Assembly: GCA_024644015.1 (NCBI GenBank)
Contig: JAHELV010000012.1
Location: 19,920-72,847, forward strand
DNA: 52,928 nt
Source: Nitriliruptorales bacterium
Lineage (GTDB): Bacteria > Actinomycetota > Nitriliruptoria > Euzebyales > JAHELV01
Direction: 5' to 3'
In this document: piece after piece, positions 19,064-28,810 of the stretch
How positions within the stretch are numbered: position 1 is the stretch's first letter
How the letters are laid out: each line of letters opens with the position of its first letter
Translations under genes and position numbers: made by a program
The notes under the pieces: generated by a model
Database searches by the model: none
What the model was told of the DNA's origin: nothing
The model's input: only the letters and a program-made list of their open reading frames with translations

Positions 19064-20449
19064 ATGGCAGACACCGCTGCGGCTGCCGCGCCCGACGAAC
19101 GCCCGGGGCCCGTCGAGACCGGCCGACACGACGGGCACAGCTCGTTCGACGCCCTTCGGCCGCCGTCGGCCGAACTGCTCGCCGACTGCGTCCACTGCGG
19201 GTTCTGCCTGCCGACCTGTCCCACCTACGCGCTGTGGGGCGAGGAGATGGACTCGCCGCGGGGGCGCATCTACCTCATGGAGCTCGCCTCCACCGGCGAC
19301 ATCCCGCTCGACGACGTGTTCGTCACCCACATGGACCGTTGCCTGGGCTGCATGGCCTGTGTCACCGCCTGCCCATCGGGCGTCCAGTACGACCAGCTGA
19401 TCGAGGCCACGCGGCCACAGATCGAACGCCACCACCCCCGCACCGCGCAGGAGCGCTGGTTCCGGCGGACGGTGTTCGCGCTGTTCCCGCACCCGCGCCG
19501 GCTGCGCTTCGCTGCCCTGCTGGGTCTGCTGTACCAGCGCCTGCGCCTCGGCGACGTGCTGCGCCGCACCGGCCTGTACGAACGGCTGCCGGTGCGTGTG
19601 CGGGCGCTGGAGGGGTTGCTGCCCGCTGTGTCGTTGCGCGACATCCGGCGGCACCTACCCGCGCGTGTCGCACCCCGCCGGCTACCAGGCGAGGCCGCAA
19701 CGCCGGCGCCGGTCCGCCGCGTCGGCCTGATCACCGGGTGCGTGCAGTCGGTCTACTTCGGCGACGTCAATGCGGCGACCGCGCGGGTGCTTGCGATGGA
19801 GGGCTGCGAGGTCGTCATCCCCCGAGCGCAGGGCTGCTGCGGCGCGCTGCTGGAGCACGCGGGCGAGGAGGACGCGGCACTGACGTACGCACGCAGGATG
19901 ATCCAGACCATGGAGTCAGCCGACGTCGACGCGATCGCGGTGAATGCCGCCGGCTGCGGTTCGACGCTGAAGGCGTACGGCCACCTGCTGCGCGACGAAC
20001 CGCAGTGGGCCGGGCGCGCGGTGGCCTTCTCGCGCAAGGTGCGCGACATCTGCGAGCTGCTCGACGAGCTGGAGCCGCGTGCGGCGCGGCACCCGATCCC
20101 CGGTCGGATGGCCTACCACGACGCATGCCACCTGGCCCACGCGCAGGGGATCCGCAGCCAGCCACGTGCGGCGTTGCGAGCGATCCCCGACCTCGAGCTC
20201 GTCGAGCTCGCCGAGCCGGACATCTGCTGCGGCTCGGCTGGGATCTACAACCTGCTGCAGCCGGAGGCGGCCTCGGAGCTGGGTGTGCGCAAGGCGGCCA
20301 CGGTCGCCGCGGTCGCGCCGGACGCGGTGGTCACCGCCAACCCCGGCTGCATGCTGCAGATCGCGCGGTACCTCGACGCAGACGTCCCCGTGGTGCATCC
20401 GGTCCAGGTGGTCGACGCGTCGCTGCGGGGCAGGAACCGTCTCGCATGA
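19064..20449 (+). CDS. glcF: Glycolate oxidase iron-sulfur subunit GlcF
   Basis: Electron-transfer subunit of glycolate oxidase. Two 4Fe-4S motifs lie near the N-terminus: CVHCGFCLPTCPTY at about 44-57 and CLGCMACVTACPSG at about 94-107. Two CCG domains follow, with GCCGALLEHAG and CCGSAGIYNLLQ, the cysteine-rich pattern shared with heterodisulfide-reductase-like and LutA/GlcF proteins. The N-terminus carries about 40 extra residues rich in Ala and Pro. ATG 19064 is chosen because it sits 2 bp after glcE and matches the family length (461 residues). No helical membrane anchor is seen, so electrons probably pass to a separate quinone-linked partner. Confidence 0.93.
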   Translation: MADTAAAAAPDERPGPVETGRHDGHSSFDALRPPSAELLADCVHCGFCLPTCPTYALWGEEMDSPRGRIYLMELASTGDIPLDDVFVTHMDRCLGCMACVTACPSGVQYDQLIEATRPQIERHHPRTAQERWFRRTVFALFPHPRRLRFAALLGLLYQRLRLGDVLRRTGLYERLPVRVRALEGLLPAVSLRDIRRHLPARVAPRRLPGEAATPAPVRRVGLITGCVQSVYFGDVNAATARVLAMEGCEVVIPRAQGCCGALLEHAGEEDAALTYARRMIQTMESADVDAIAVNAAGCGSTLKAYGHLLRDEPQWAGRAVAFSRKVRDICELLDELEPRAARHPIPGRMAYHDACHLAHAQGIRSQPRAALRAIPDLELVELAEPDICCGSAGIYNLLQPEAASELGVRKAATVAAVAPDAVVTANPGCMLQIARYLDADVPVVHPVQVVDASLRGRNRLA

Positions 20450-20662
20450 CGCCGGCCAGGTCTTCACGCCGACGCGGGCGCAGGTCGACGACGCGCTCAC
20501 GTGGTGGCGGCGGTCGCGTCCGGTGGTGACAAGGTGCACCTGACCACAGGGTCGGGATGGAGGTACCCGCGATCGCGATTACGCTGCTGGAGCCAACAGG
20601 TCGTCGGGGTTGCCCGTGGTGCCGTCGCGGGAGAATCCGCATAGGACGTGAGAGGGAAGCCG

Positions 20663-21616
20663 ATGTTCGAGCGCTTCACCGACAGGGCACGCGGAGCAGT
20701 GGTCCTCGCCCAGGAAGAGGCGCGGATGCTCGATCACGACTACATCGGCACGGAGCACATCCTGCTGGGCCTGGTCCGCCAGGACGACGGTGTCGCCGCA
20801 CGGGTGTTCGCGGCCCTCGGAGTCGAACTCGATGCCGTGCGCGGGCAGGTGGAGCAGATCGTGGGCCGCGGTCAGGCAGCCCCGGCGGGGCACATACCGT
20901 TCACGCCGCGGGCCAAGAAGGTGCTCGAGCTGGCGCTGCGTGAGGCGCTGCAACTGGGTCACCACCACATCGGGACCGAGCATGTCGTGCTCGGCCTGAT
21001 CCGTGAGGGTGAAGGGGCGGGGGCGCAGGTGCTGGTGAGCCTCGGAACCCCGCTCGACAGCGTGCGACTGGCGGTCATGGATCAGATCGGACCGGCAGGA
21101 CCGCCGCGCGGTCAGCCCCGCAGGTCGTTCGGGCGGCGCCGCAGCGCGGTCCTCGACCCGTTCACGGAATCGGAGGAGTCGTCGGAACCGTTTCCGCTCG
21201 AGCAGTTCGACGACGGGGCCTGGGACGCGCTGACTGCGGCGCGGCGGTCGGCCAGGCGGCGCGCCGCCGTGGTCATCGACACGAGTGATCTGATCGTGGC
21301 GGTCGCGTCGGTGCCGGGACCGGGTAACGGCGCACTACGCGCGGCGGGGCTCGACCCACGAGCGCTCCAGCCACCCGGCGCGCAGGGTGAATCGGAGCCG
21401 CAACCACCCTCGGCCCTGAGCTACTCCGACGCCGCCCGCGATGCGCTGCACCGGGCCGCCGAGGAGGCACAGCACCGGGACCACGCCGCCGTGGGCACCG
21501 GCCACATCCTGCTGGCGCTGCTGCTGCGGCCCGACGAACAGGTCGACGCGCTGCTCGACGCGTCCGGCGTCACACGCGACGACCTCAACGCCGAGATCGC
21601 ACAGCGTCTGGTGTAA
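20663..21616 (+). CDS. ClpC-like N-domain repeat protein without AAA+ modules
   Basis: A 317-residue protein whose first 145 residues are a close copy of the ClpC N-terminal domain encoded 4.5 kb downstream: both start [10 protein letters not shown] and share [36 protein letters not shown] and the second-half IGTEH repeat. The rest holds two more diverged Clp-N half repeats (about 185-235 and 250-317; the last has SYSDAARDALHRAAEEA and AAVGTGHILLALLL). There is no Walker A or B motif and no M-domain. Clp N-domains bind substrates and adaptors, so this could be an adaptor, competitor or decoy for ClpC, comparable to ClpC2 of mycobacteria; that function is inference. GAGGGA precedes ATG 20663. 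GTG 20648 is possible but less likely. Confidence 0.85.
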   Translation: MFERFTDRARGAVVLAQEEARMLDHDYIGTEHILLGLVRQDDGVAARVFAALGVELDAVRGQVEQIVGRGQAAPAGHIPFTPRAKKVLELALREALQLGHHHIGTEHVVLGLIREGEGAGAQVLVSLGTPLDSVRLAVMDQIGPAGPPRGQPRRSFGRRRSAVLDPFTESEESSEPFPLEQFDDGAWDALTAARRSARRRAAVVIDTSDLIVAVASVPGPGNGALRAAGLDPRALQPPGAQGESEPQPPSALSYSDAARDALHRAAEEAQHRDHAAVGTGHILLALLLRPDEQVDALLDASGVTRDDLNAEIAQRLV

Positions 21617-21936
21617 CAGCCTCGGCGACATCTGACGTGCGGCGAGCGTCCCACCGAGGGCCGTCAGCCTTGGAGCGTCACGGAGCACAGTACGTAGACG
21701 TCGAGGTCGCGCCGCACACGTCGTCTTCCGGCTCGCGGCCCCTACCGCGACCGGGCGCCGGGCGGCGCAGGCCGGCGGAGGCTGCCACGTCGAGCGCGTA
21801 CCGTAGAGCACCGCGGCGCCAGCCGTGACAGGTCCGACGAATGCGCCGGGCGGAGGTGCCGCTGCGACGCGGCGACGATCGGTGTCCAAGAGGCGATGAG
21901 TGCCGCAGTGGAACCAGGCTCCGAACAGGCCAATCG
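21617..21936 (+). other. Gene-free leader between the Clp-N gene and lysS
   Basis: About 320 bp with no protein gene of convincing length. I looked for a T-box (specifier stem and the T-box bulge) and found none. Near the 3' end a 14-codon open frame (21896-21940) overlaps the lysS start. No clear promoter or terminator hairpin was recognised. Confidence 0.5.
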
Positions 21937-21940
21937 ATGA
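21896..21940 (+). CDS. Possible 14-codon leader ORF overlapping lysS
   Basis: ATG 21896 opens a frame encoding MSAAVEPGSEQANR; its TGA (21938-21940) overlaps the lysS ATG (21937) in an ATGA arrangement. AAGAGG lies only 2 nt before the ATG, closer than an ideal ribosome-binding site. lysS itself has only a weak upstream purine run, so coupled re-initiation is plausible. The peptide contains no lysine, so it does not look like an attenuator of the usual kind. It could be chance. Confidence 0.3.
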   Translation: MSAAVEPGSEQANR

Positions 21941-23439
21941 GTGACGAGACCGGCAGCCGTCTCGACGCGCTGATGGACGAGCGCCGGGCGAAGCTGCGCG
22001 CGCTGCGTGAGCAGGGCCGGGATCCGTACCCGGTCGACGCCGGCGTCGACAGCGGGATCGCGGACGTGGCGGAGCGCTGGCGCGACCAGATCGCCCCCGG
22101 CGAGGGTTCCGCGCACCGGGTGGCGGTCGCGGGCCGGCTGGTCGCGCGGCGCGGACACGGCAAGCTGGTCTTTCTGGTGCTCGCCGAGGCGGACGACCAG
22201 CTGCAGGTCATGTGCCAGCTGGCGGTGCTCGGCGACGACGGCATGGCGCGGGTCGGCCAACTCGACGTCGGCGACTGGGCCGCTGCCTCCGGCGAGGTGG
22301 TCAGGTCGCGCCGTGGCGAGCTGTCCGTGATGGCCGACGACGTGCGCCTCATCAGCAAGTCGTTGCGTCCGATGCCCGACAAGTGGCACGGGCTGCGTGA
22401 CGTCGAGACGCGGTACCGCCAGCGCCACGTCGACCTGGCCGTCAACCCCGATGCCCGACGGGTCTTTTCGATCCGCAGTCGGGCGATCACGGCGCTGCGC
22501 GACGAGCTGACCGCACGCGGGTACGTCGAGGTCGAGACACCGATGCTGCACACCCAGCCGGGTGGTGCAGCGGCCAGGCCGTTCGTGACCCACCACAACG
22601 CCCTCGACATGGACCTGTACCTACGGATCGCTCCCGAGCTGTATCTCAAACGGCTGGTCGCCGGCGGTATGCCGCGCGTGTTCGAGATCGGCCGCGTGTT
22701 CCGCAACGAAGGGCTGTCCACGCGACACAACCCAGAGTTCACGATGCTCGAGAGCTACGCCGCGTACGCCGACTACCACGACATGATGGAGCTGACCCAG
22801 GCCCTGCTGCAGCGCGCGGCACTGGATGCGCTGGGGACGACGACGCTCACGTACGACGGTCGCAAGCTCGATCTGGCGGGTCGCTGGCCCCGCCGCACGG
22901 TCCTGGAGCTCGTGCGGTCGGCGATCGGTCGGCCCGACCTCGACTACGACATGCCGGTCGCACAGGCCCGCGAGATCGCCGCGTCCAGCGGCGTCGCCGT
23001 CGAGGATGGCTGGGGCGCCGGGAAGATCATCGAGGAACTCCGCGACCGTCTGGTCGAGCCCACCCTGTGGGAACCGACGTTCGTCGTCGACTACCCCGTG
23101 GAGGTCTCACCACTGGCGCGCAGGCATCGGCACGACCCATGGGTCGCCGAGCGCTTCGAGCTGATCATCGCTGGACGCGAGGCCGCGAACGCGTTCAGCG
23201 AGCTGATCGATCCCGAGGATCAGCGGGTCCGGTTCGAGGACCAGGCACGTGCCCGCGCGGCCGGCGACGACGAGGCCATGCCGGTCGACGAGGACTACCT
23301 GCGGGCAATGGAGTTCGGCATGCCACCGATGGGCGGGCTCGGCATCGGCGTCGACCGCCTGATCATGCTGCTCGCGGACGTCCAGACGATTCGCGACGTC
23401 ATACTGTTTCCGACCTTGCGACCCGACACCTCAGGGTGA
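21937..23439 (+). CDS. lysS: Lysyl-tRNA synthetase, class II
   Basis: It charges tRNA-Lys. An N-terminal OB-fold anticodon domain (VAVAGRLVARRGHGKLVFLVL at about 52-72) precedes the class II catalytic core: motif 1 region VEVETPMLHTQPGGAAARPF, motif 2 FEIGRVFRNEGLSTRHNPEF and motif 3 GGLGIGVDRLIMLL near the C-terminus. The length of 500 residues is normal. ATG 21937 gives the usual N-terminus. lysS next to clpC is conserved in actinobacteria, although here an inverted GGDEF gene lies between them and lsr2 is absent. The stop is one base from the stop of the convergent GGDEF gene. Confidence 0.96.
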   Translation: MSDETGSRLDALMDERRAKLRALREQGRDPYPVDAGVDSGIADVAERWRDQIAPGEGSAHRVAVAGRLVARRGHGKLVFLVLAEADDQLQVMCQLAVLGDDGMARVGQLDVGDWAAASGEVVRSRRGELSVMADDVRLISKSLRPMPDKWHGLRDVETRYRQRHVDLAVNPDARRVFSIRSRAITALRDELTARGYVEVETPMLHTQPGGAAARPFVTHHNALDMDLYLRIAPELYLKRLVAGGMPRVFEIGRVFRNEGLSTRHNPEFTMLESYAAYADYHDMMELTQALLQRAALDALGTTTLTYDGRKLDLAGRWPRRTVLELVRSAIGRPDLDYDMPVAQAREIAASSGVAVEDGWGAGKIIEELRDRLVEPTLWEPTFVVDYPVEVSPLARRHRHDPWVAERFELIIAGREAANAFSELIDPEDQRVRFEDQARARAAGDDEAMPVDEDYLRAMEFGMPPMGGLGIGVDRLIMLLADVQTIRDVILFPTLRPDTSG

Positions 23440-23440
23440 G

Positions 23441-24937
23441 TCAGCGTTGCGTGCGGGCGTTCTTCGCTTCGTACATCCGGCGGTCGGCCGCCCGGAGGAC
23501 CTCGTCGAGGCTGCCTGGCCCAGTGCAGCTCGCCCAGCCGATCGATGCCGTGATCGCGTGCTGGCCGATCGGCTGCAGATCGGCGATGCGTTCCCCGATG
23601 CGGTCGACGATGTTGCGGCAGTCGGTCTCGTCGGTCGTGGGCAGCAGGATCGCGAACTCGTCACCGCCGACGCGGGCCACCACGTCGCGGGCGCGTGTCG
23701 CGCCCAGCAGCACGGCGGCGATGGCGCGCAGCATGTCGTCGCCGGCGCGGTGACCGTACTCGTCGTTGACCTGCTTGAGCTCGTCGAGGTCGAGCATGAT
23801 GACCGACGCCGAGTCTCCGCGCCGGTCGCGCATCAGCTCTGACAGCGCCTCCTGCCAGGCCAAGCGGTTGGCGGTCCCGGTCAGCGGGTCACGGCGGGCC
23901 TCGTCGCTGGCTCGTGCCAGCTCGACGTTCAGGCGCTCGTGGGCCACTGCGGTCGCCAGGGGTGTCGCCGCCGCTTCCGCGATCCGGCTGCCGATCTGTT
24001 GACACAGCAGCGTGAAGCCCCGGGGCTTGGCCACGGTGTGGCACAGCAGCAGCAGGCCGTCCTCGGGCTCCATGAGTTCGACGGCGTACCACGCGACGAC
24101 GGCGCTGCCGGCGTCGAGCGGCGACGGCAGGGGGCTCAGGGCGTTGTCCTGCTGACACCTCGGCAGCAGTTCCCTGTGCGCGAGCAGCTGCTCCATCATG
24201 ACGGCGAGGCCGTCGCCGTCCGGCGGGCTGTCCGCGGTGACCTTCGGCAACGCCGTCATCGGTCCGCGATCGACGACGGCCAGCACGTCGCACGCCGGCA
24301 GCCACAGCAGGCCAAGCTCGCACGACAGCGCCTCGGCAGCAGCGGTCACGATGTGTTCGGCCGCGTCCTGCACGGTCGTGGCGGTCGTGGCGGTGGCCCG
24401 CCGCACGGCGTGGAGCATCTCGAGCTCGTCGGCCAGACGCTTGGCCGGCGACACCGCAGCGACCTGCGCGGCCAGCCGCCACGACAGGTCCTCGATGGTC
24501 TGGGCGTCGGGGACCCGGATCCGGTCGGTCGAGCCGAACACCACGAGTTGGTCCGGCTGCAGCGGCACGATGATCGTCGAGGTCGCCCAGTAGGGGCCGA
24601 ACGCCCGCGTGGTGCTCGGACCCGCCTCGACCACGGGGCGGCGCATCTGCCAGGCGTGTCTGATCAACGGCTCGGACTCGAGGTGGATCTCGATGACCCC
24701 GGCCCACCCGTGGGCCCGGCCGCCGCCACCCAGATGCACCATGCGGCCACCGTCGACGCGGCGGAACACGAAGGCGTCGAGTTCGCCGACGGGGACGGCG
24801 AGCTCGGCGGCGATGTCTGTCAGTGCGGAGGCGACGTCGGTCAAGGTGGAGATCCGTCGTACGGGGCCTGTGGTGTTCCCAAGTGATTGTTCGACTGCGA
24901 AACGCCGTAGTTGCGCGGTTCCGGTGTGTTCACCCAA
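23441..24937 (-). CDS. Diguanylate cyclase with GAF-like sensory region (GGDEF)
   Basis: Predicted to make cyclic di-GMP from two GTP. The C-terminal GGDEF domain (about 340-498) has DPLTGTANRLAW, LDLDELKQVNDEYGH and an intact GGDEF at 424-428. An RxxD inhibitory site (Arg415, Asp418) lies exactly five residues upstream, so product inhibition is expected. The first 330 residues hold no membrane segment; two alpha/beta stretches (about 30-165 and 185-335) look like GAF-type sensor domains, but I cannot name a ligand. The only start covering the N-terminus is TTG 24937, with GGTGAGAG just before it; a 22-bp inverted repeat sits immediately upstream. It points against lysS and away from clpC. 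Catalytic activity is predicted, not shown. Confidence 0.88.
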   Translation of the reverse strand: MGEHTGTAQLRRFAVEQSLGNTTGPVRRISTLTDVASALTDIAAELAVPVGELDAFVFRRVDGGRMVHLGGGGRAHGWAGVIEIHLESEPLIRHAWQMRRPVVEAGPSTTRAFGPYWATSTIIVPLQPDQLVVFGSTDRIRVPDAQTIEDLSWRLAAQVAAVSPAKRLADELEMLHAVRRATATTATTVQDAAEHIVTAAAEALSCELGLLWLPACDVLAVVDRGPMTALPKVTADSPPDGDGLAVMMEQLLAHRELLPRCQQDNALSPLPSPLDAGSAVVAWYAVELMEPEDGLLLLCHTVAKPRGFTLLCQQIGSRIAEAAATPLATAVAHERLNVELARASDEARRDPLTGTANRLAWQEALSELMRDRRGDSASVIMLDLDELKQVNDEYGHRAGDDMLRAIAAVLLGATRARDVVARVGGDEFAILLPTTDETDCRNIVDRIGERIADLQPIGQHAITASIGWASCTGPGSLDEVLRAADRRMYEAKNARTQR

Positions 24938-25175
24938 CTCTCACCCGGTCACCACCGGGTGACGCTTGGCACACTGCAGGCTAGCGTTGGCCTGCGAGCC
25001 TCAACGCGGTGTCTGGTCATCGCACAAGGCCGAAAGCGCGTGAGATCCACGCCGACAGGAGTCCGACCAGTGCCAGCCGCCACGCCAGCCGGGAAGTCGA
25101 CACGACGATCTGACCCGCGCGCACGTACGAGGCCGGTGCTACAGTTCGTCGAGAGCACCCGCCCAGGGGGCAAGA
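24938..25175. promoter_or_regulatory. Divergent control region between the GGDEF gene and clpC
   Basis: It contains the inverted repeat at 24941-24962 next to the GGDEF start. On the plus strand a -10-like TACAGT at 25138-25143 lies 33 bp before the clpC ATG, without a clear -35. I see no perfect ClgR-type operator, although ClgR is the usual actinobacterial activator of clpC. Confidence 0.4.
24941..24962. promoter_or_regulatory. 22-bp inverted repeat, candidate operator or leader hairpin
   Basis: Arms TCACCCGGT (24941-24949) and ACCGGGTGA (24954-24962) are perfect 9-bp inverse complements around a 4-bp spacer. The repeat begins 4 bp before the start codon of the minus-strand GGDEF gene and covers its probable ribosome-binding region. 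It could be a dimeric repressor site or an RNA hairpin that masks the ribosome-binding site. Confidence 0.5.
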
Positions 25176-27689
<2,514 letters not shown>

Positions 27690-27705
27690 TCGCACGCGAC
27701 GACCG

Positions 27706-27727
27706 ACGAAGCCCGTGTGGGCCTCGT
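27706..27727 (+). terminator. Probable clpC terminator hairpin
   Basis: The stem pairs 27706-27714 with 27719-27727, with one A-C mismatch and a GTGT loop, starting 16 bp after the clpC stop. Only two T follow, so it would be a weak or non-canonical intrinsic terminator. Confidence 0.4.
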
Positions 27728-27758
27728 TGGCGGGCCGCGGGCTCGCCGGTTGGCGGGC

Positions 27759-27911
27759 ACGGACCCGGCACGGTAAACTGGCGTGCTCCGCGGCAGATCA
27801 AGGCAAGTGCGGGACCGCTACGCCGCGGACATGACAGTGAGACGCAAAGCTTGACGGCGCGGCATCCGACCGTCACCGGCATCGGGTAGGGCTAAGGGCC
27901 ATACCCGTCCG
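27759..27911 (+). ncRNA. Candidate structured RNA resembling a c-di-GMP-I (GEMM) riboswitch
   Basis: The exact core GACGCAAAGC (27841-27850), diagnostic of c-di-GMP-I aptamers, is preceded by GGTAAAC (27772-27778, compare GGCAAAC). Between them is a long helix: CTG/CAG, CGTG/CATG and the 8-bp TCCGCGGC/GCCGCGGA (27787-27794 with 27822-27829). After the core comes TGACGG/CCGTCA (27852-27857 with 27869-27874), then GGTAG (27885-27889), in the order expected of the family. GGAC/GTCC (27761-27764 with 27907-27910) could close the outer stem. Weak points: no clear GNRA tetraloop caps the first helix, the 3' part is longer than usual, and a -10-like hexamer overlaps GGTAAAC. The next terminator-like hairpin is at 28008-28036. 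Confidence 0.4.
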
Positions 27912-28007
27912 GTCGACGGGGACGCCGCACGAGGCGTCGGGCACGACCATCGCAGGCTGGCGACGCCAAGAGTCGCCGCCGGACGCGGTGGCCAGCTGCC
28001 CGGGTGC

Positions 28008-28036
28008 GGGCCCGGCACGCAAAGAGTGCCGGGCCC
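28008..28036 (+). terminator. Strong terminator-like hairpin upstream of nucS
   Basis: A perfect 11-bp stem (28008-28018 with 28026-28036) with a 7-nt loop, followed by TTCG. It ends about 110 bp before nucS. It could end an RNA starting near 27785, or act as the expression platform of the candidate riboswitch. Its apex repeats the ACGCAAAG octamer found in the candidate aptamer core. Confidence 0.55.
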
Positions 28037-28133
28037 TTCGCATGCCCGGATCGCCGCTGACCGGATCGGCGCACCCATCAGTGATGTTCGAGCGGCCACC
28101 GTCCCACATCACCGCGGGTTGCCGCGCCGACGT

Positions 28134-28139
28134 TAGTCT
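28134..28139 (+). promoter_or_regulatory. -10 element for a leaderless nucS transcript
   Basis: TAGTCT ends 8 nt before the nucS ATG, so transcription would start at or next to the start codon. No ribosome-binding sequence precedes the ATG. Leaderless mRNAs are common in actinobacteria. Confidence 0.45.
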
Positions 28140-28147
28140 TGCACGCC

Positions 28148-28807
28148 ATGAGGCTTGTGGTCGCGCGCTGCACGGTCGACTACACAGGGCGACTCGAGGC
28201 GCATCTGCCCGAGGCCTTCCGCCTGGTGATGGTCAAGGCGGACGGTTGTGTCGCCGTGCACGCTGACGGTGGTGCCTACAAACCGTTGAACTGGATGAAC
28301 GCGCCCAACGTCCTGGACGACGGACCGGACCGGTGGACCGTCACCAACAGCAGGGGTGAGCGACTCGAGATCGCCCTGCTCGACGTGCTGTCCGACGTCA
28401 GCTTCGAGCTCGGCGACGATCCGGGCCTGACCAAAGACGGGGTCGAGGCCCATCTGCAGCAGCTCCTGGCCGACCGTCCCGACACCCTCGCGGATGGCCT
28501 GAAACTCGTGCGCCGCGAGTATCCGACAGACATCGGCCCCGTGGACCTGCTGTGCCGGGACTCCCATGGCACCTACATCGCGGTCGAGATCAAGCGCCGC
28601 GGCGAGATCGACGGCGTCGAGCAGCTTCGACGCTACATGGACCGTCTCGACCGTGATCCACTGCTGCGCCCGGTGCACGGTATCTTCGCCGCGCAACGCA
28701 TCAAGCCCCAGGCGCGGGTGCTGGCAGGTGAGCGGGGCATCGACTGGGTCGAGATCGACTACGACACGCTGCGCGGTAGGGAGTCTGATGAGCTGCGCCT
28801 GTTCTGA
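28148..28807 (+). CDS. nucS: Mismatch-specific endonuclease NucS/EndoMS
   Basis: Dimeric nuclease that cuts both strands at mismatched bases, providing mismatch repair in actinobacteria and many archaea that lack MutS-MutL. An N-terminal beta-rich DNA-binding domain (about 1-90) with [11 protein letters not shown] is followed by a RecB-like nuclease domain: GPVDLLCRD (Asp), then [20 protein letters not shown] with the ExK pair and the conserved Gln-Tyr helix. The protein ends in DELRLF, matching the C-terminal beta-clamp-binding motif of the family. At 219 residues the length is normal. ATG 28148 is preferred over an in-frame GTG-like start 9 bp upstream. Confidence 0.95.
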   Translation: MRLVVARCTVDYTGRLEAHLPEAFRLVMVKADGCVAVHADGGAYKPLNWMNAPNVLDDGPDRWTVTNSRGERLEIALLDVLSDVSFELGDDPGLTKDGVEAHLQQLLADRPDTLADGLKLVRREYPTDIGPVDLLCRDSHGTYIAVEIKRRGEIDGVEQLRRYMDRLDRDPLLRPVHGIFAAQRIKPQARVLAGERGIDWVEIDYDTLRGRESDELRLF

Positions 28808-28810
28808 GAC

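Larger units (their letters stand above)
27690..28147 (+). other. 458-bp gene-free, hairpin-rich stretch between clpC and nucS
   Basis: No protein gene is supported. From left to right it holds a likely clpC terminator (27706-27727), a -35/-10 pair TTGGCG (27750-27755) and TAAACT (27774-27779) 18 bp apart, a structured region with c-di-GMP-I-like motifs (27759-27911), hairpins GACGCC/GGCGTC (near 27921-27938) and GGCGAC/GTCGCC (near 27959-27976), an 11-bp terminator-like stem (28008-28036), and a -10-like TAGTCT (28134-28139) just before nucS. Confidence 0.55.

Noticed and set aside
20450-20662. Small protein gene between glcF and the Clp-N gene
   Set aside because: Only short Arg/Gly-rich frames without ribosome-binding sites are present.
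21617-21936. T-box riboswitch upstream of lysS
   Set aside because: No specifier stem, T-box bulge or antiterminator pairing was found.
27759-27911. ydaO-type c-di-AMP riboswitch
   Set aside because: GGGTAGGGC resembles one ydaO element, but the other conserved boxes (GGGGGAACC and GGGGTGAATC) are absent; the c-di-GMP-I pattern fits better.
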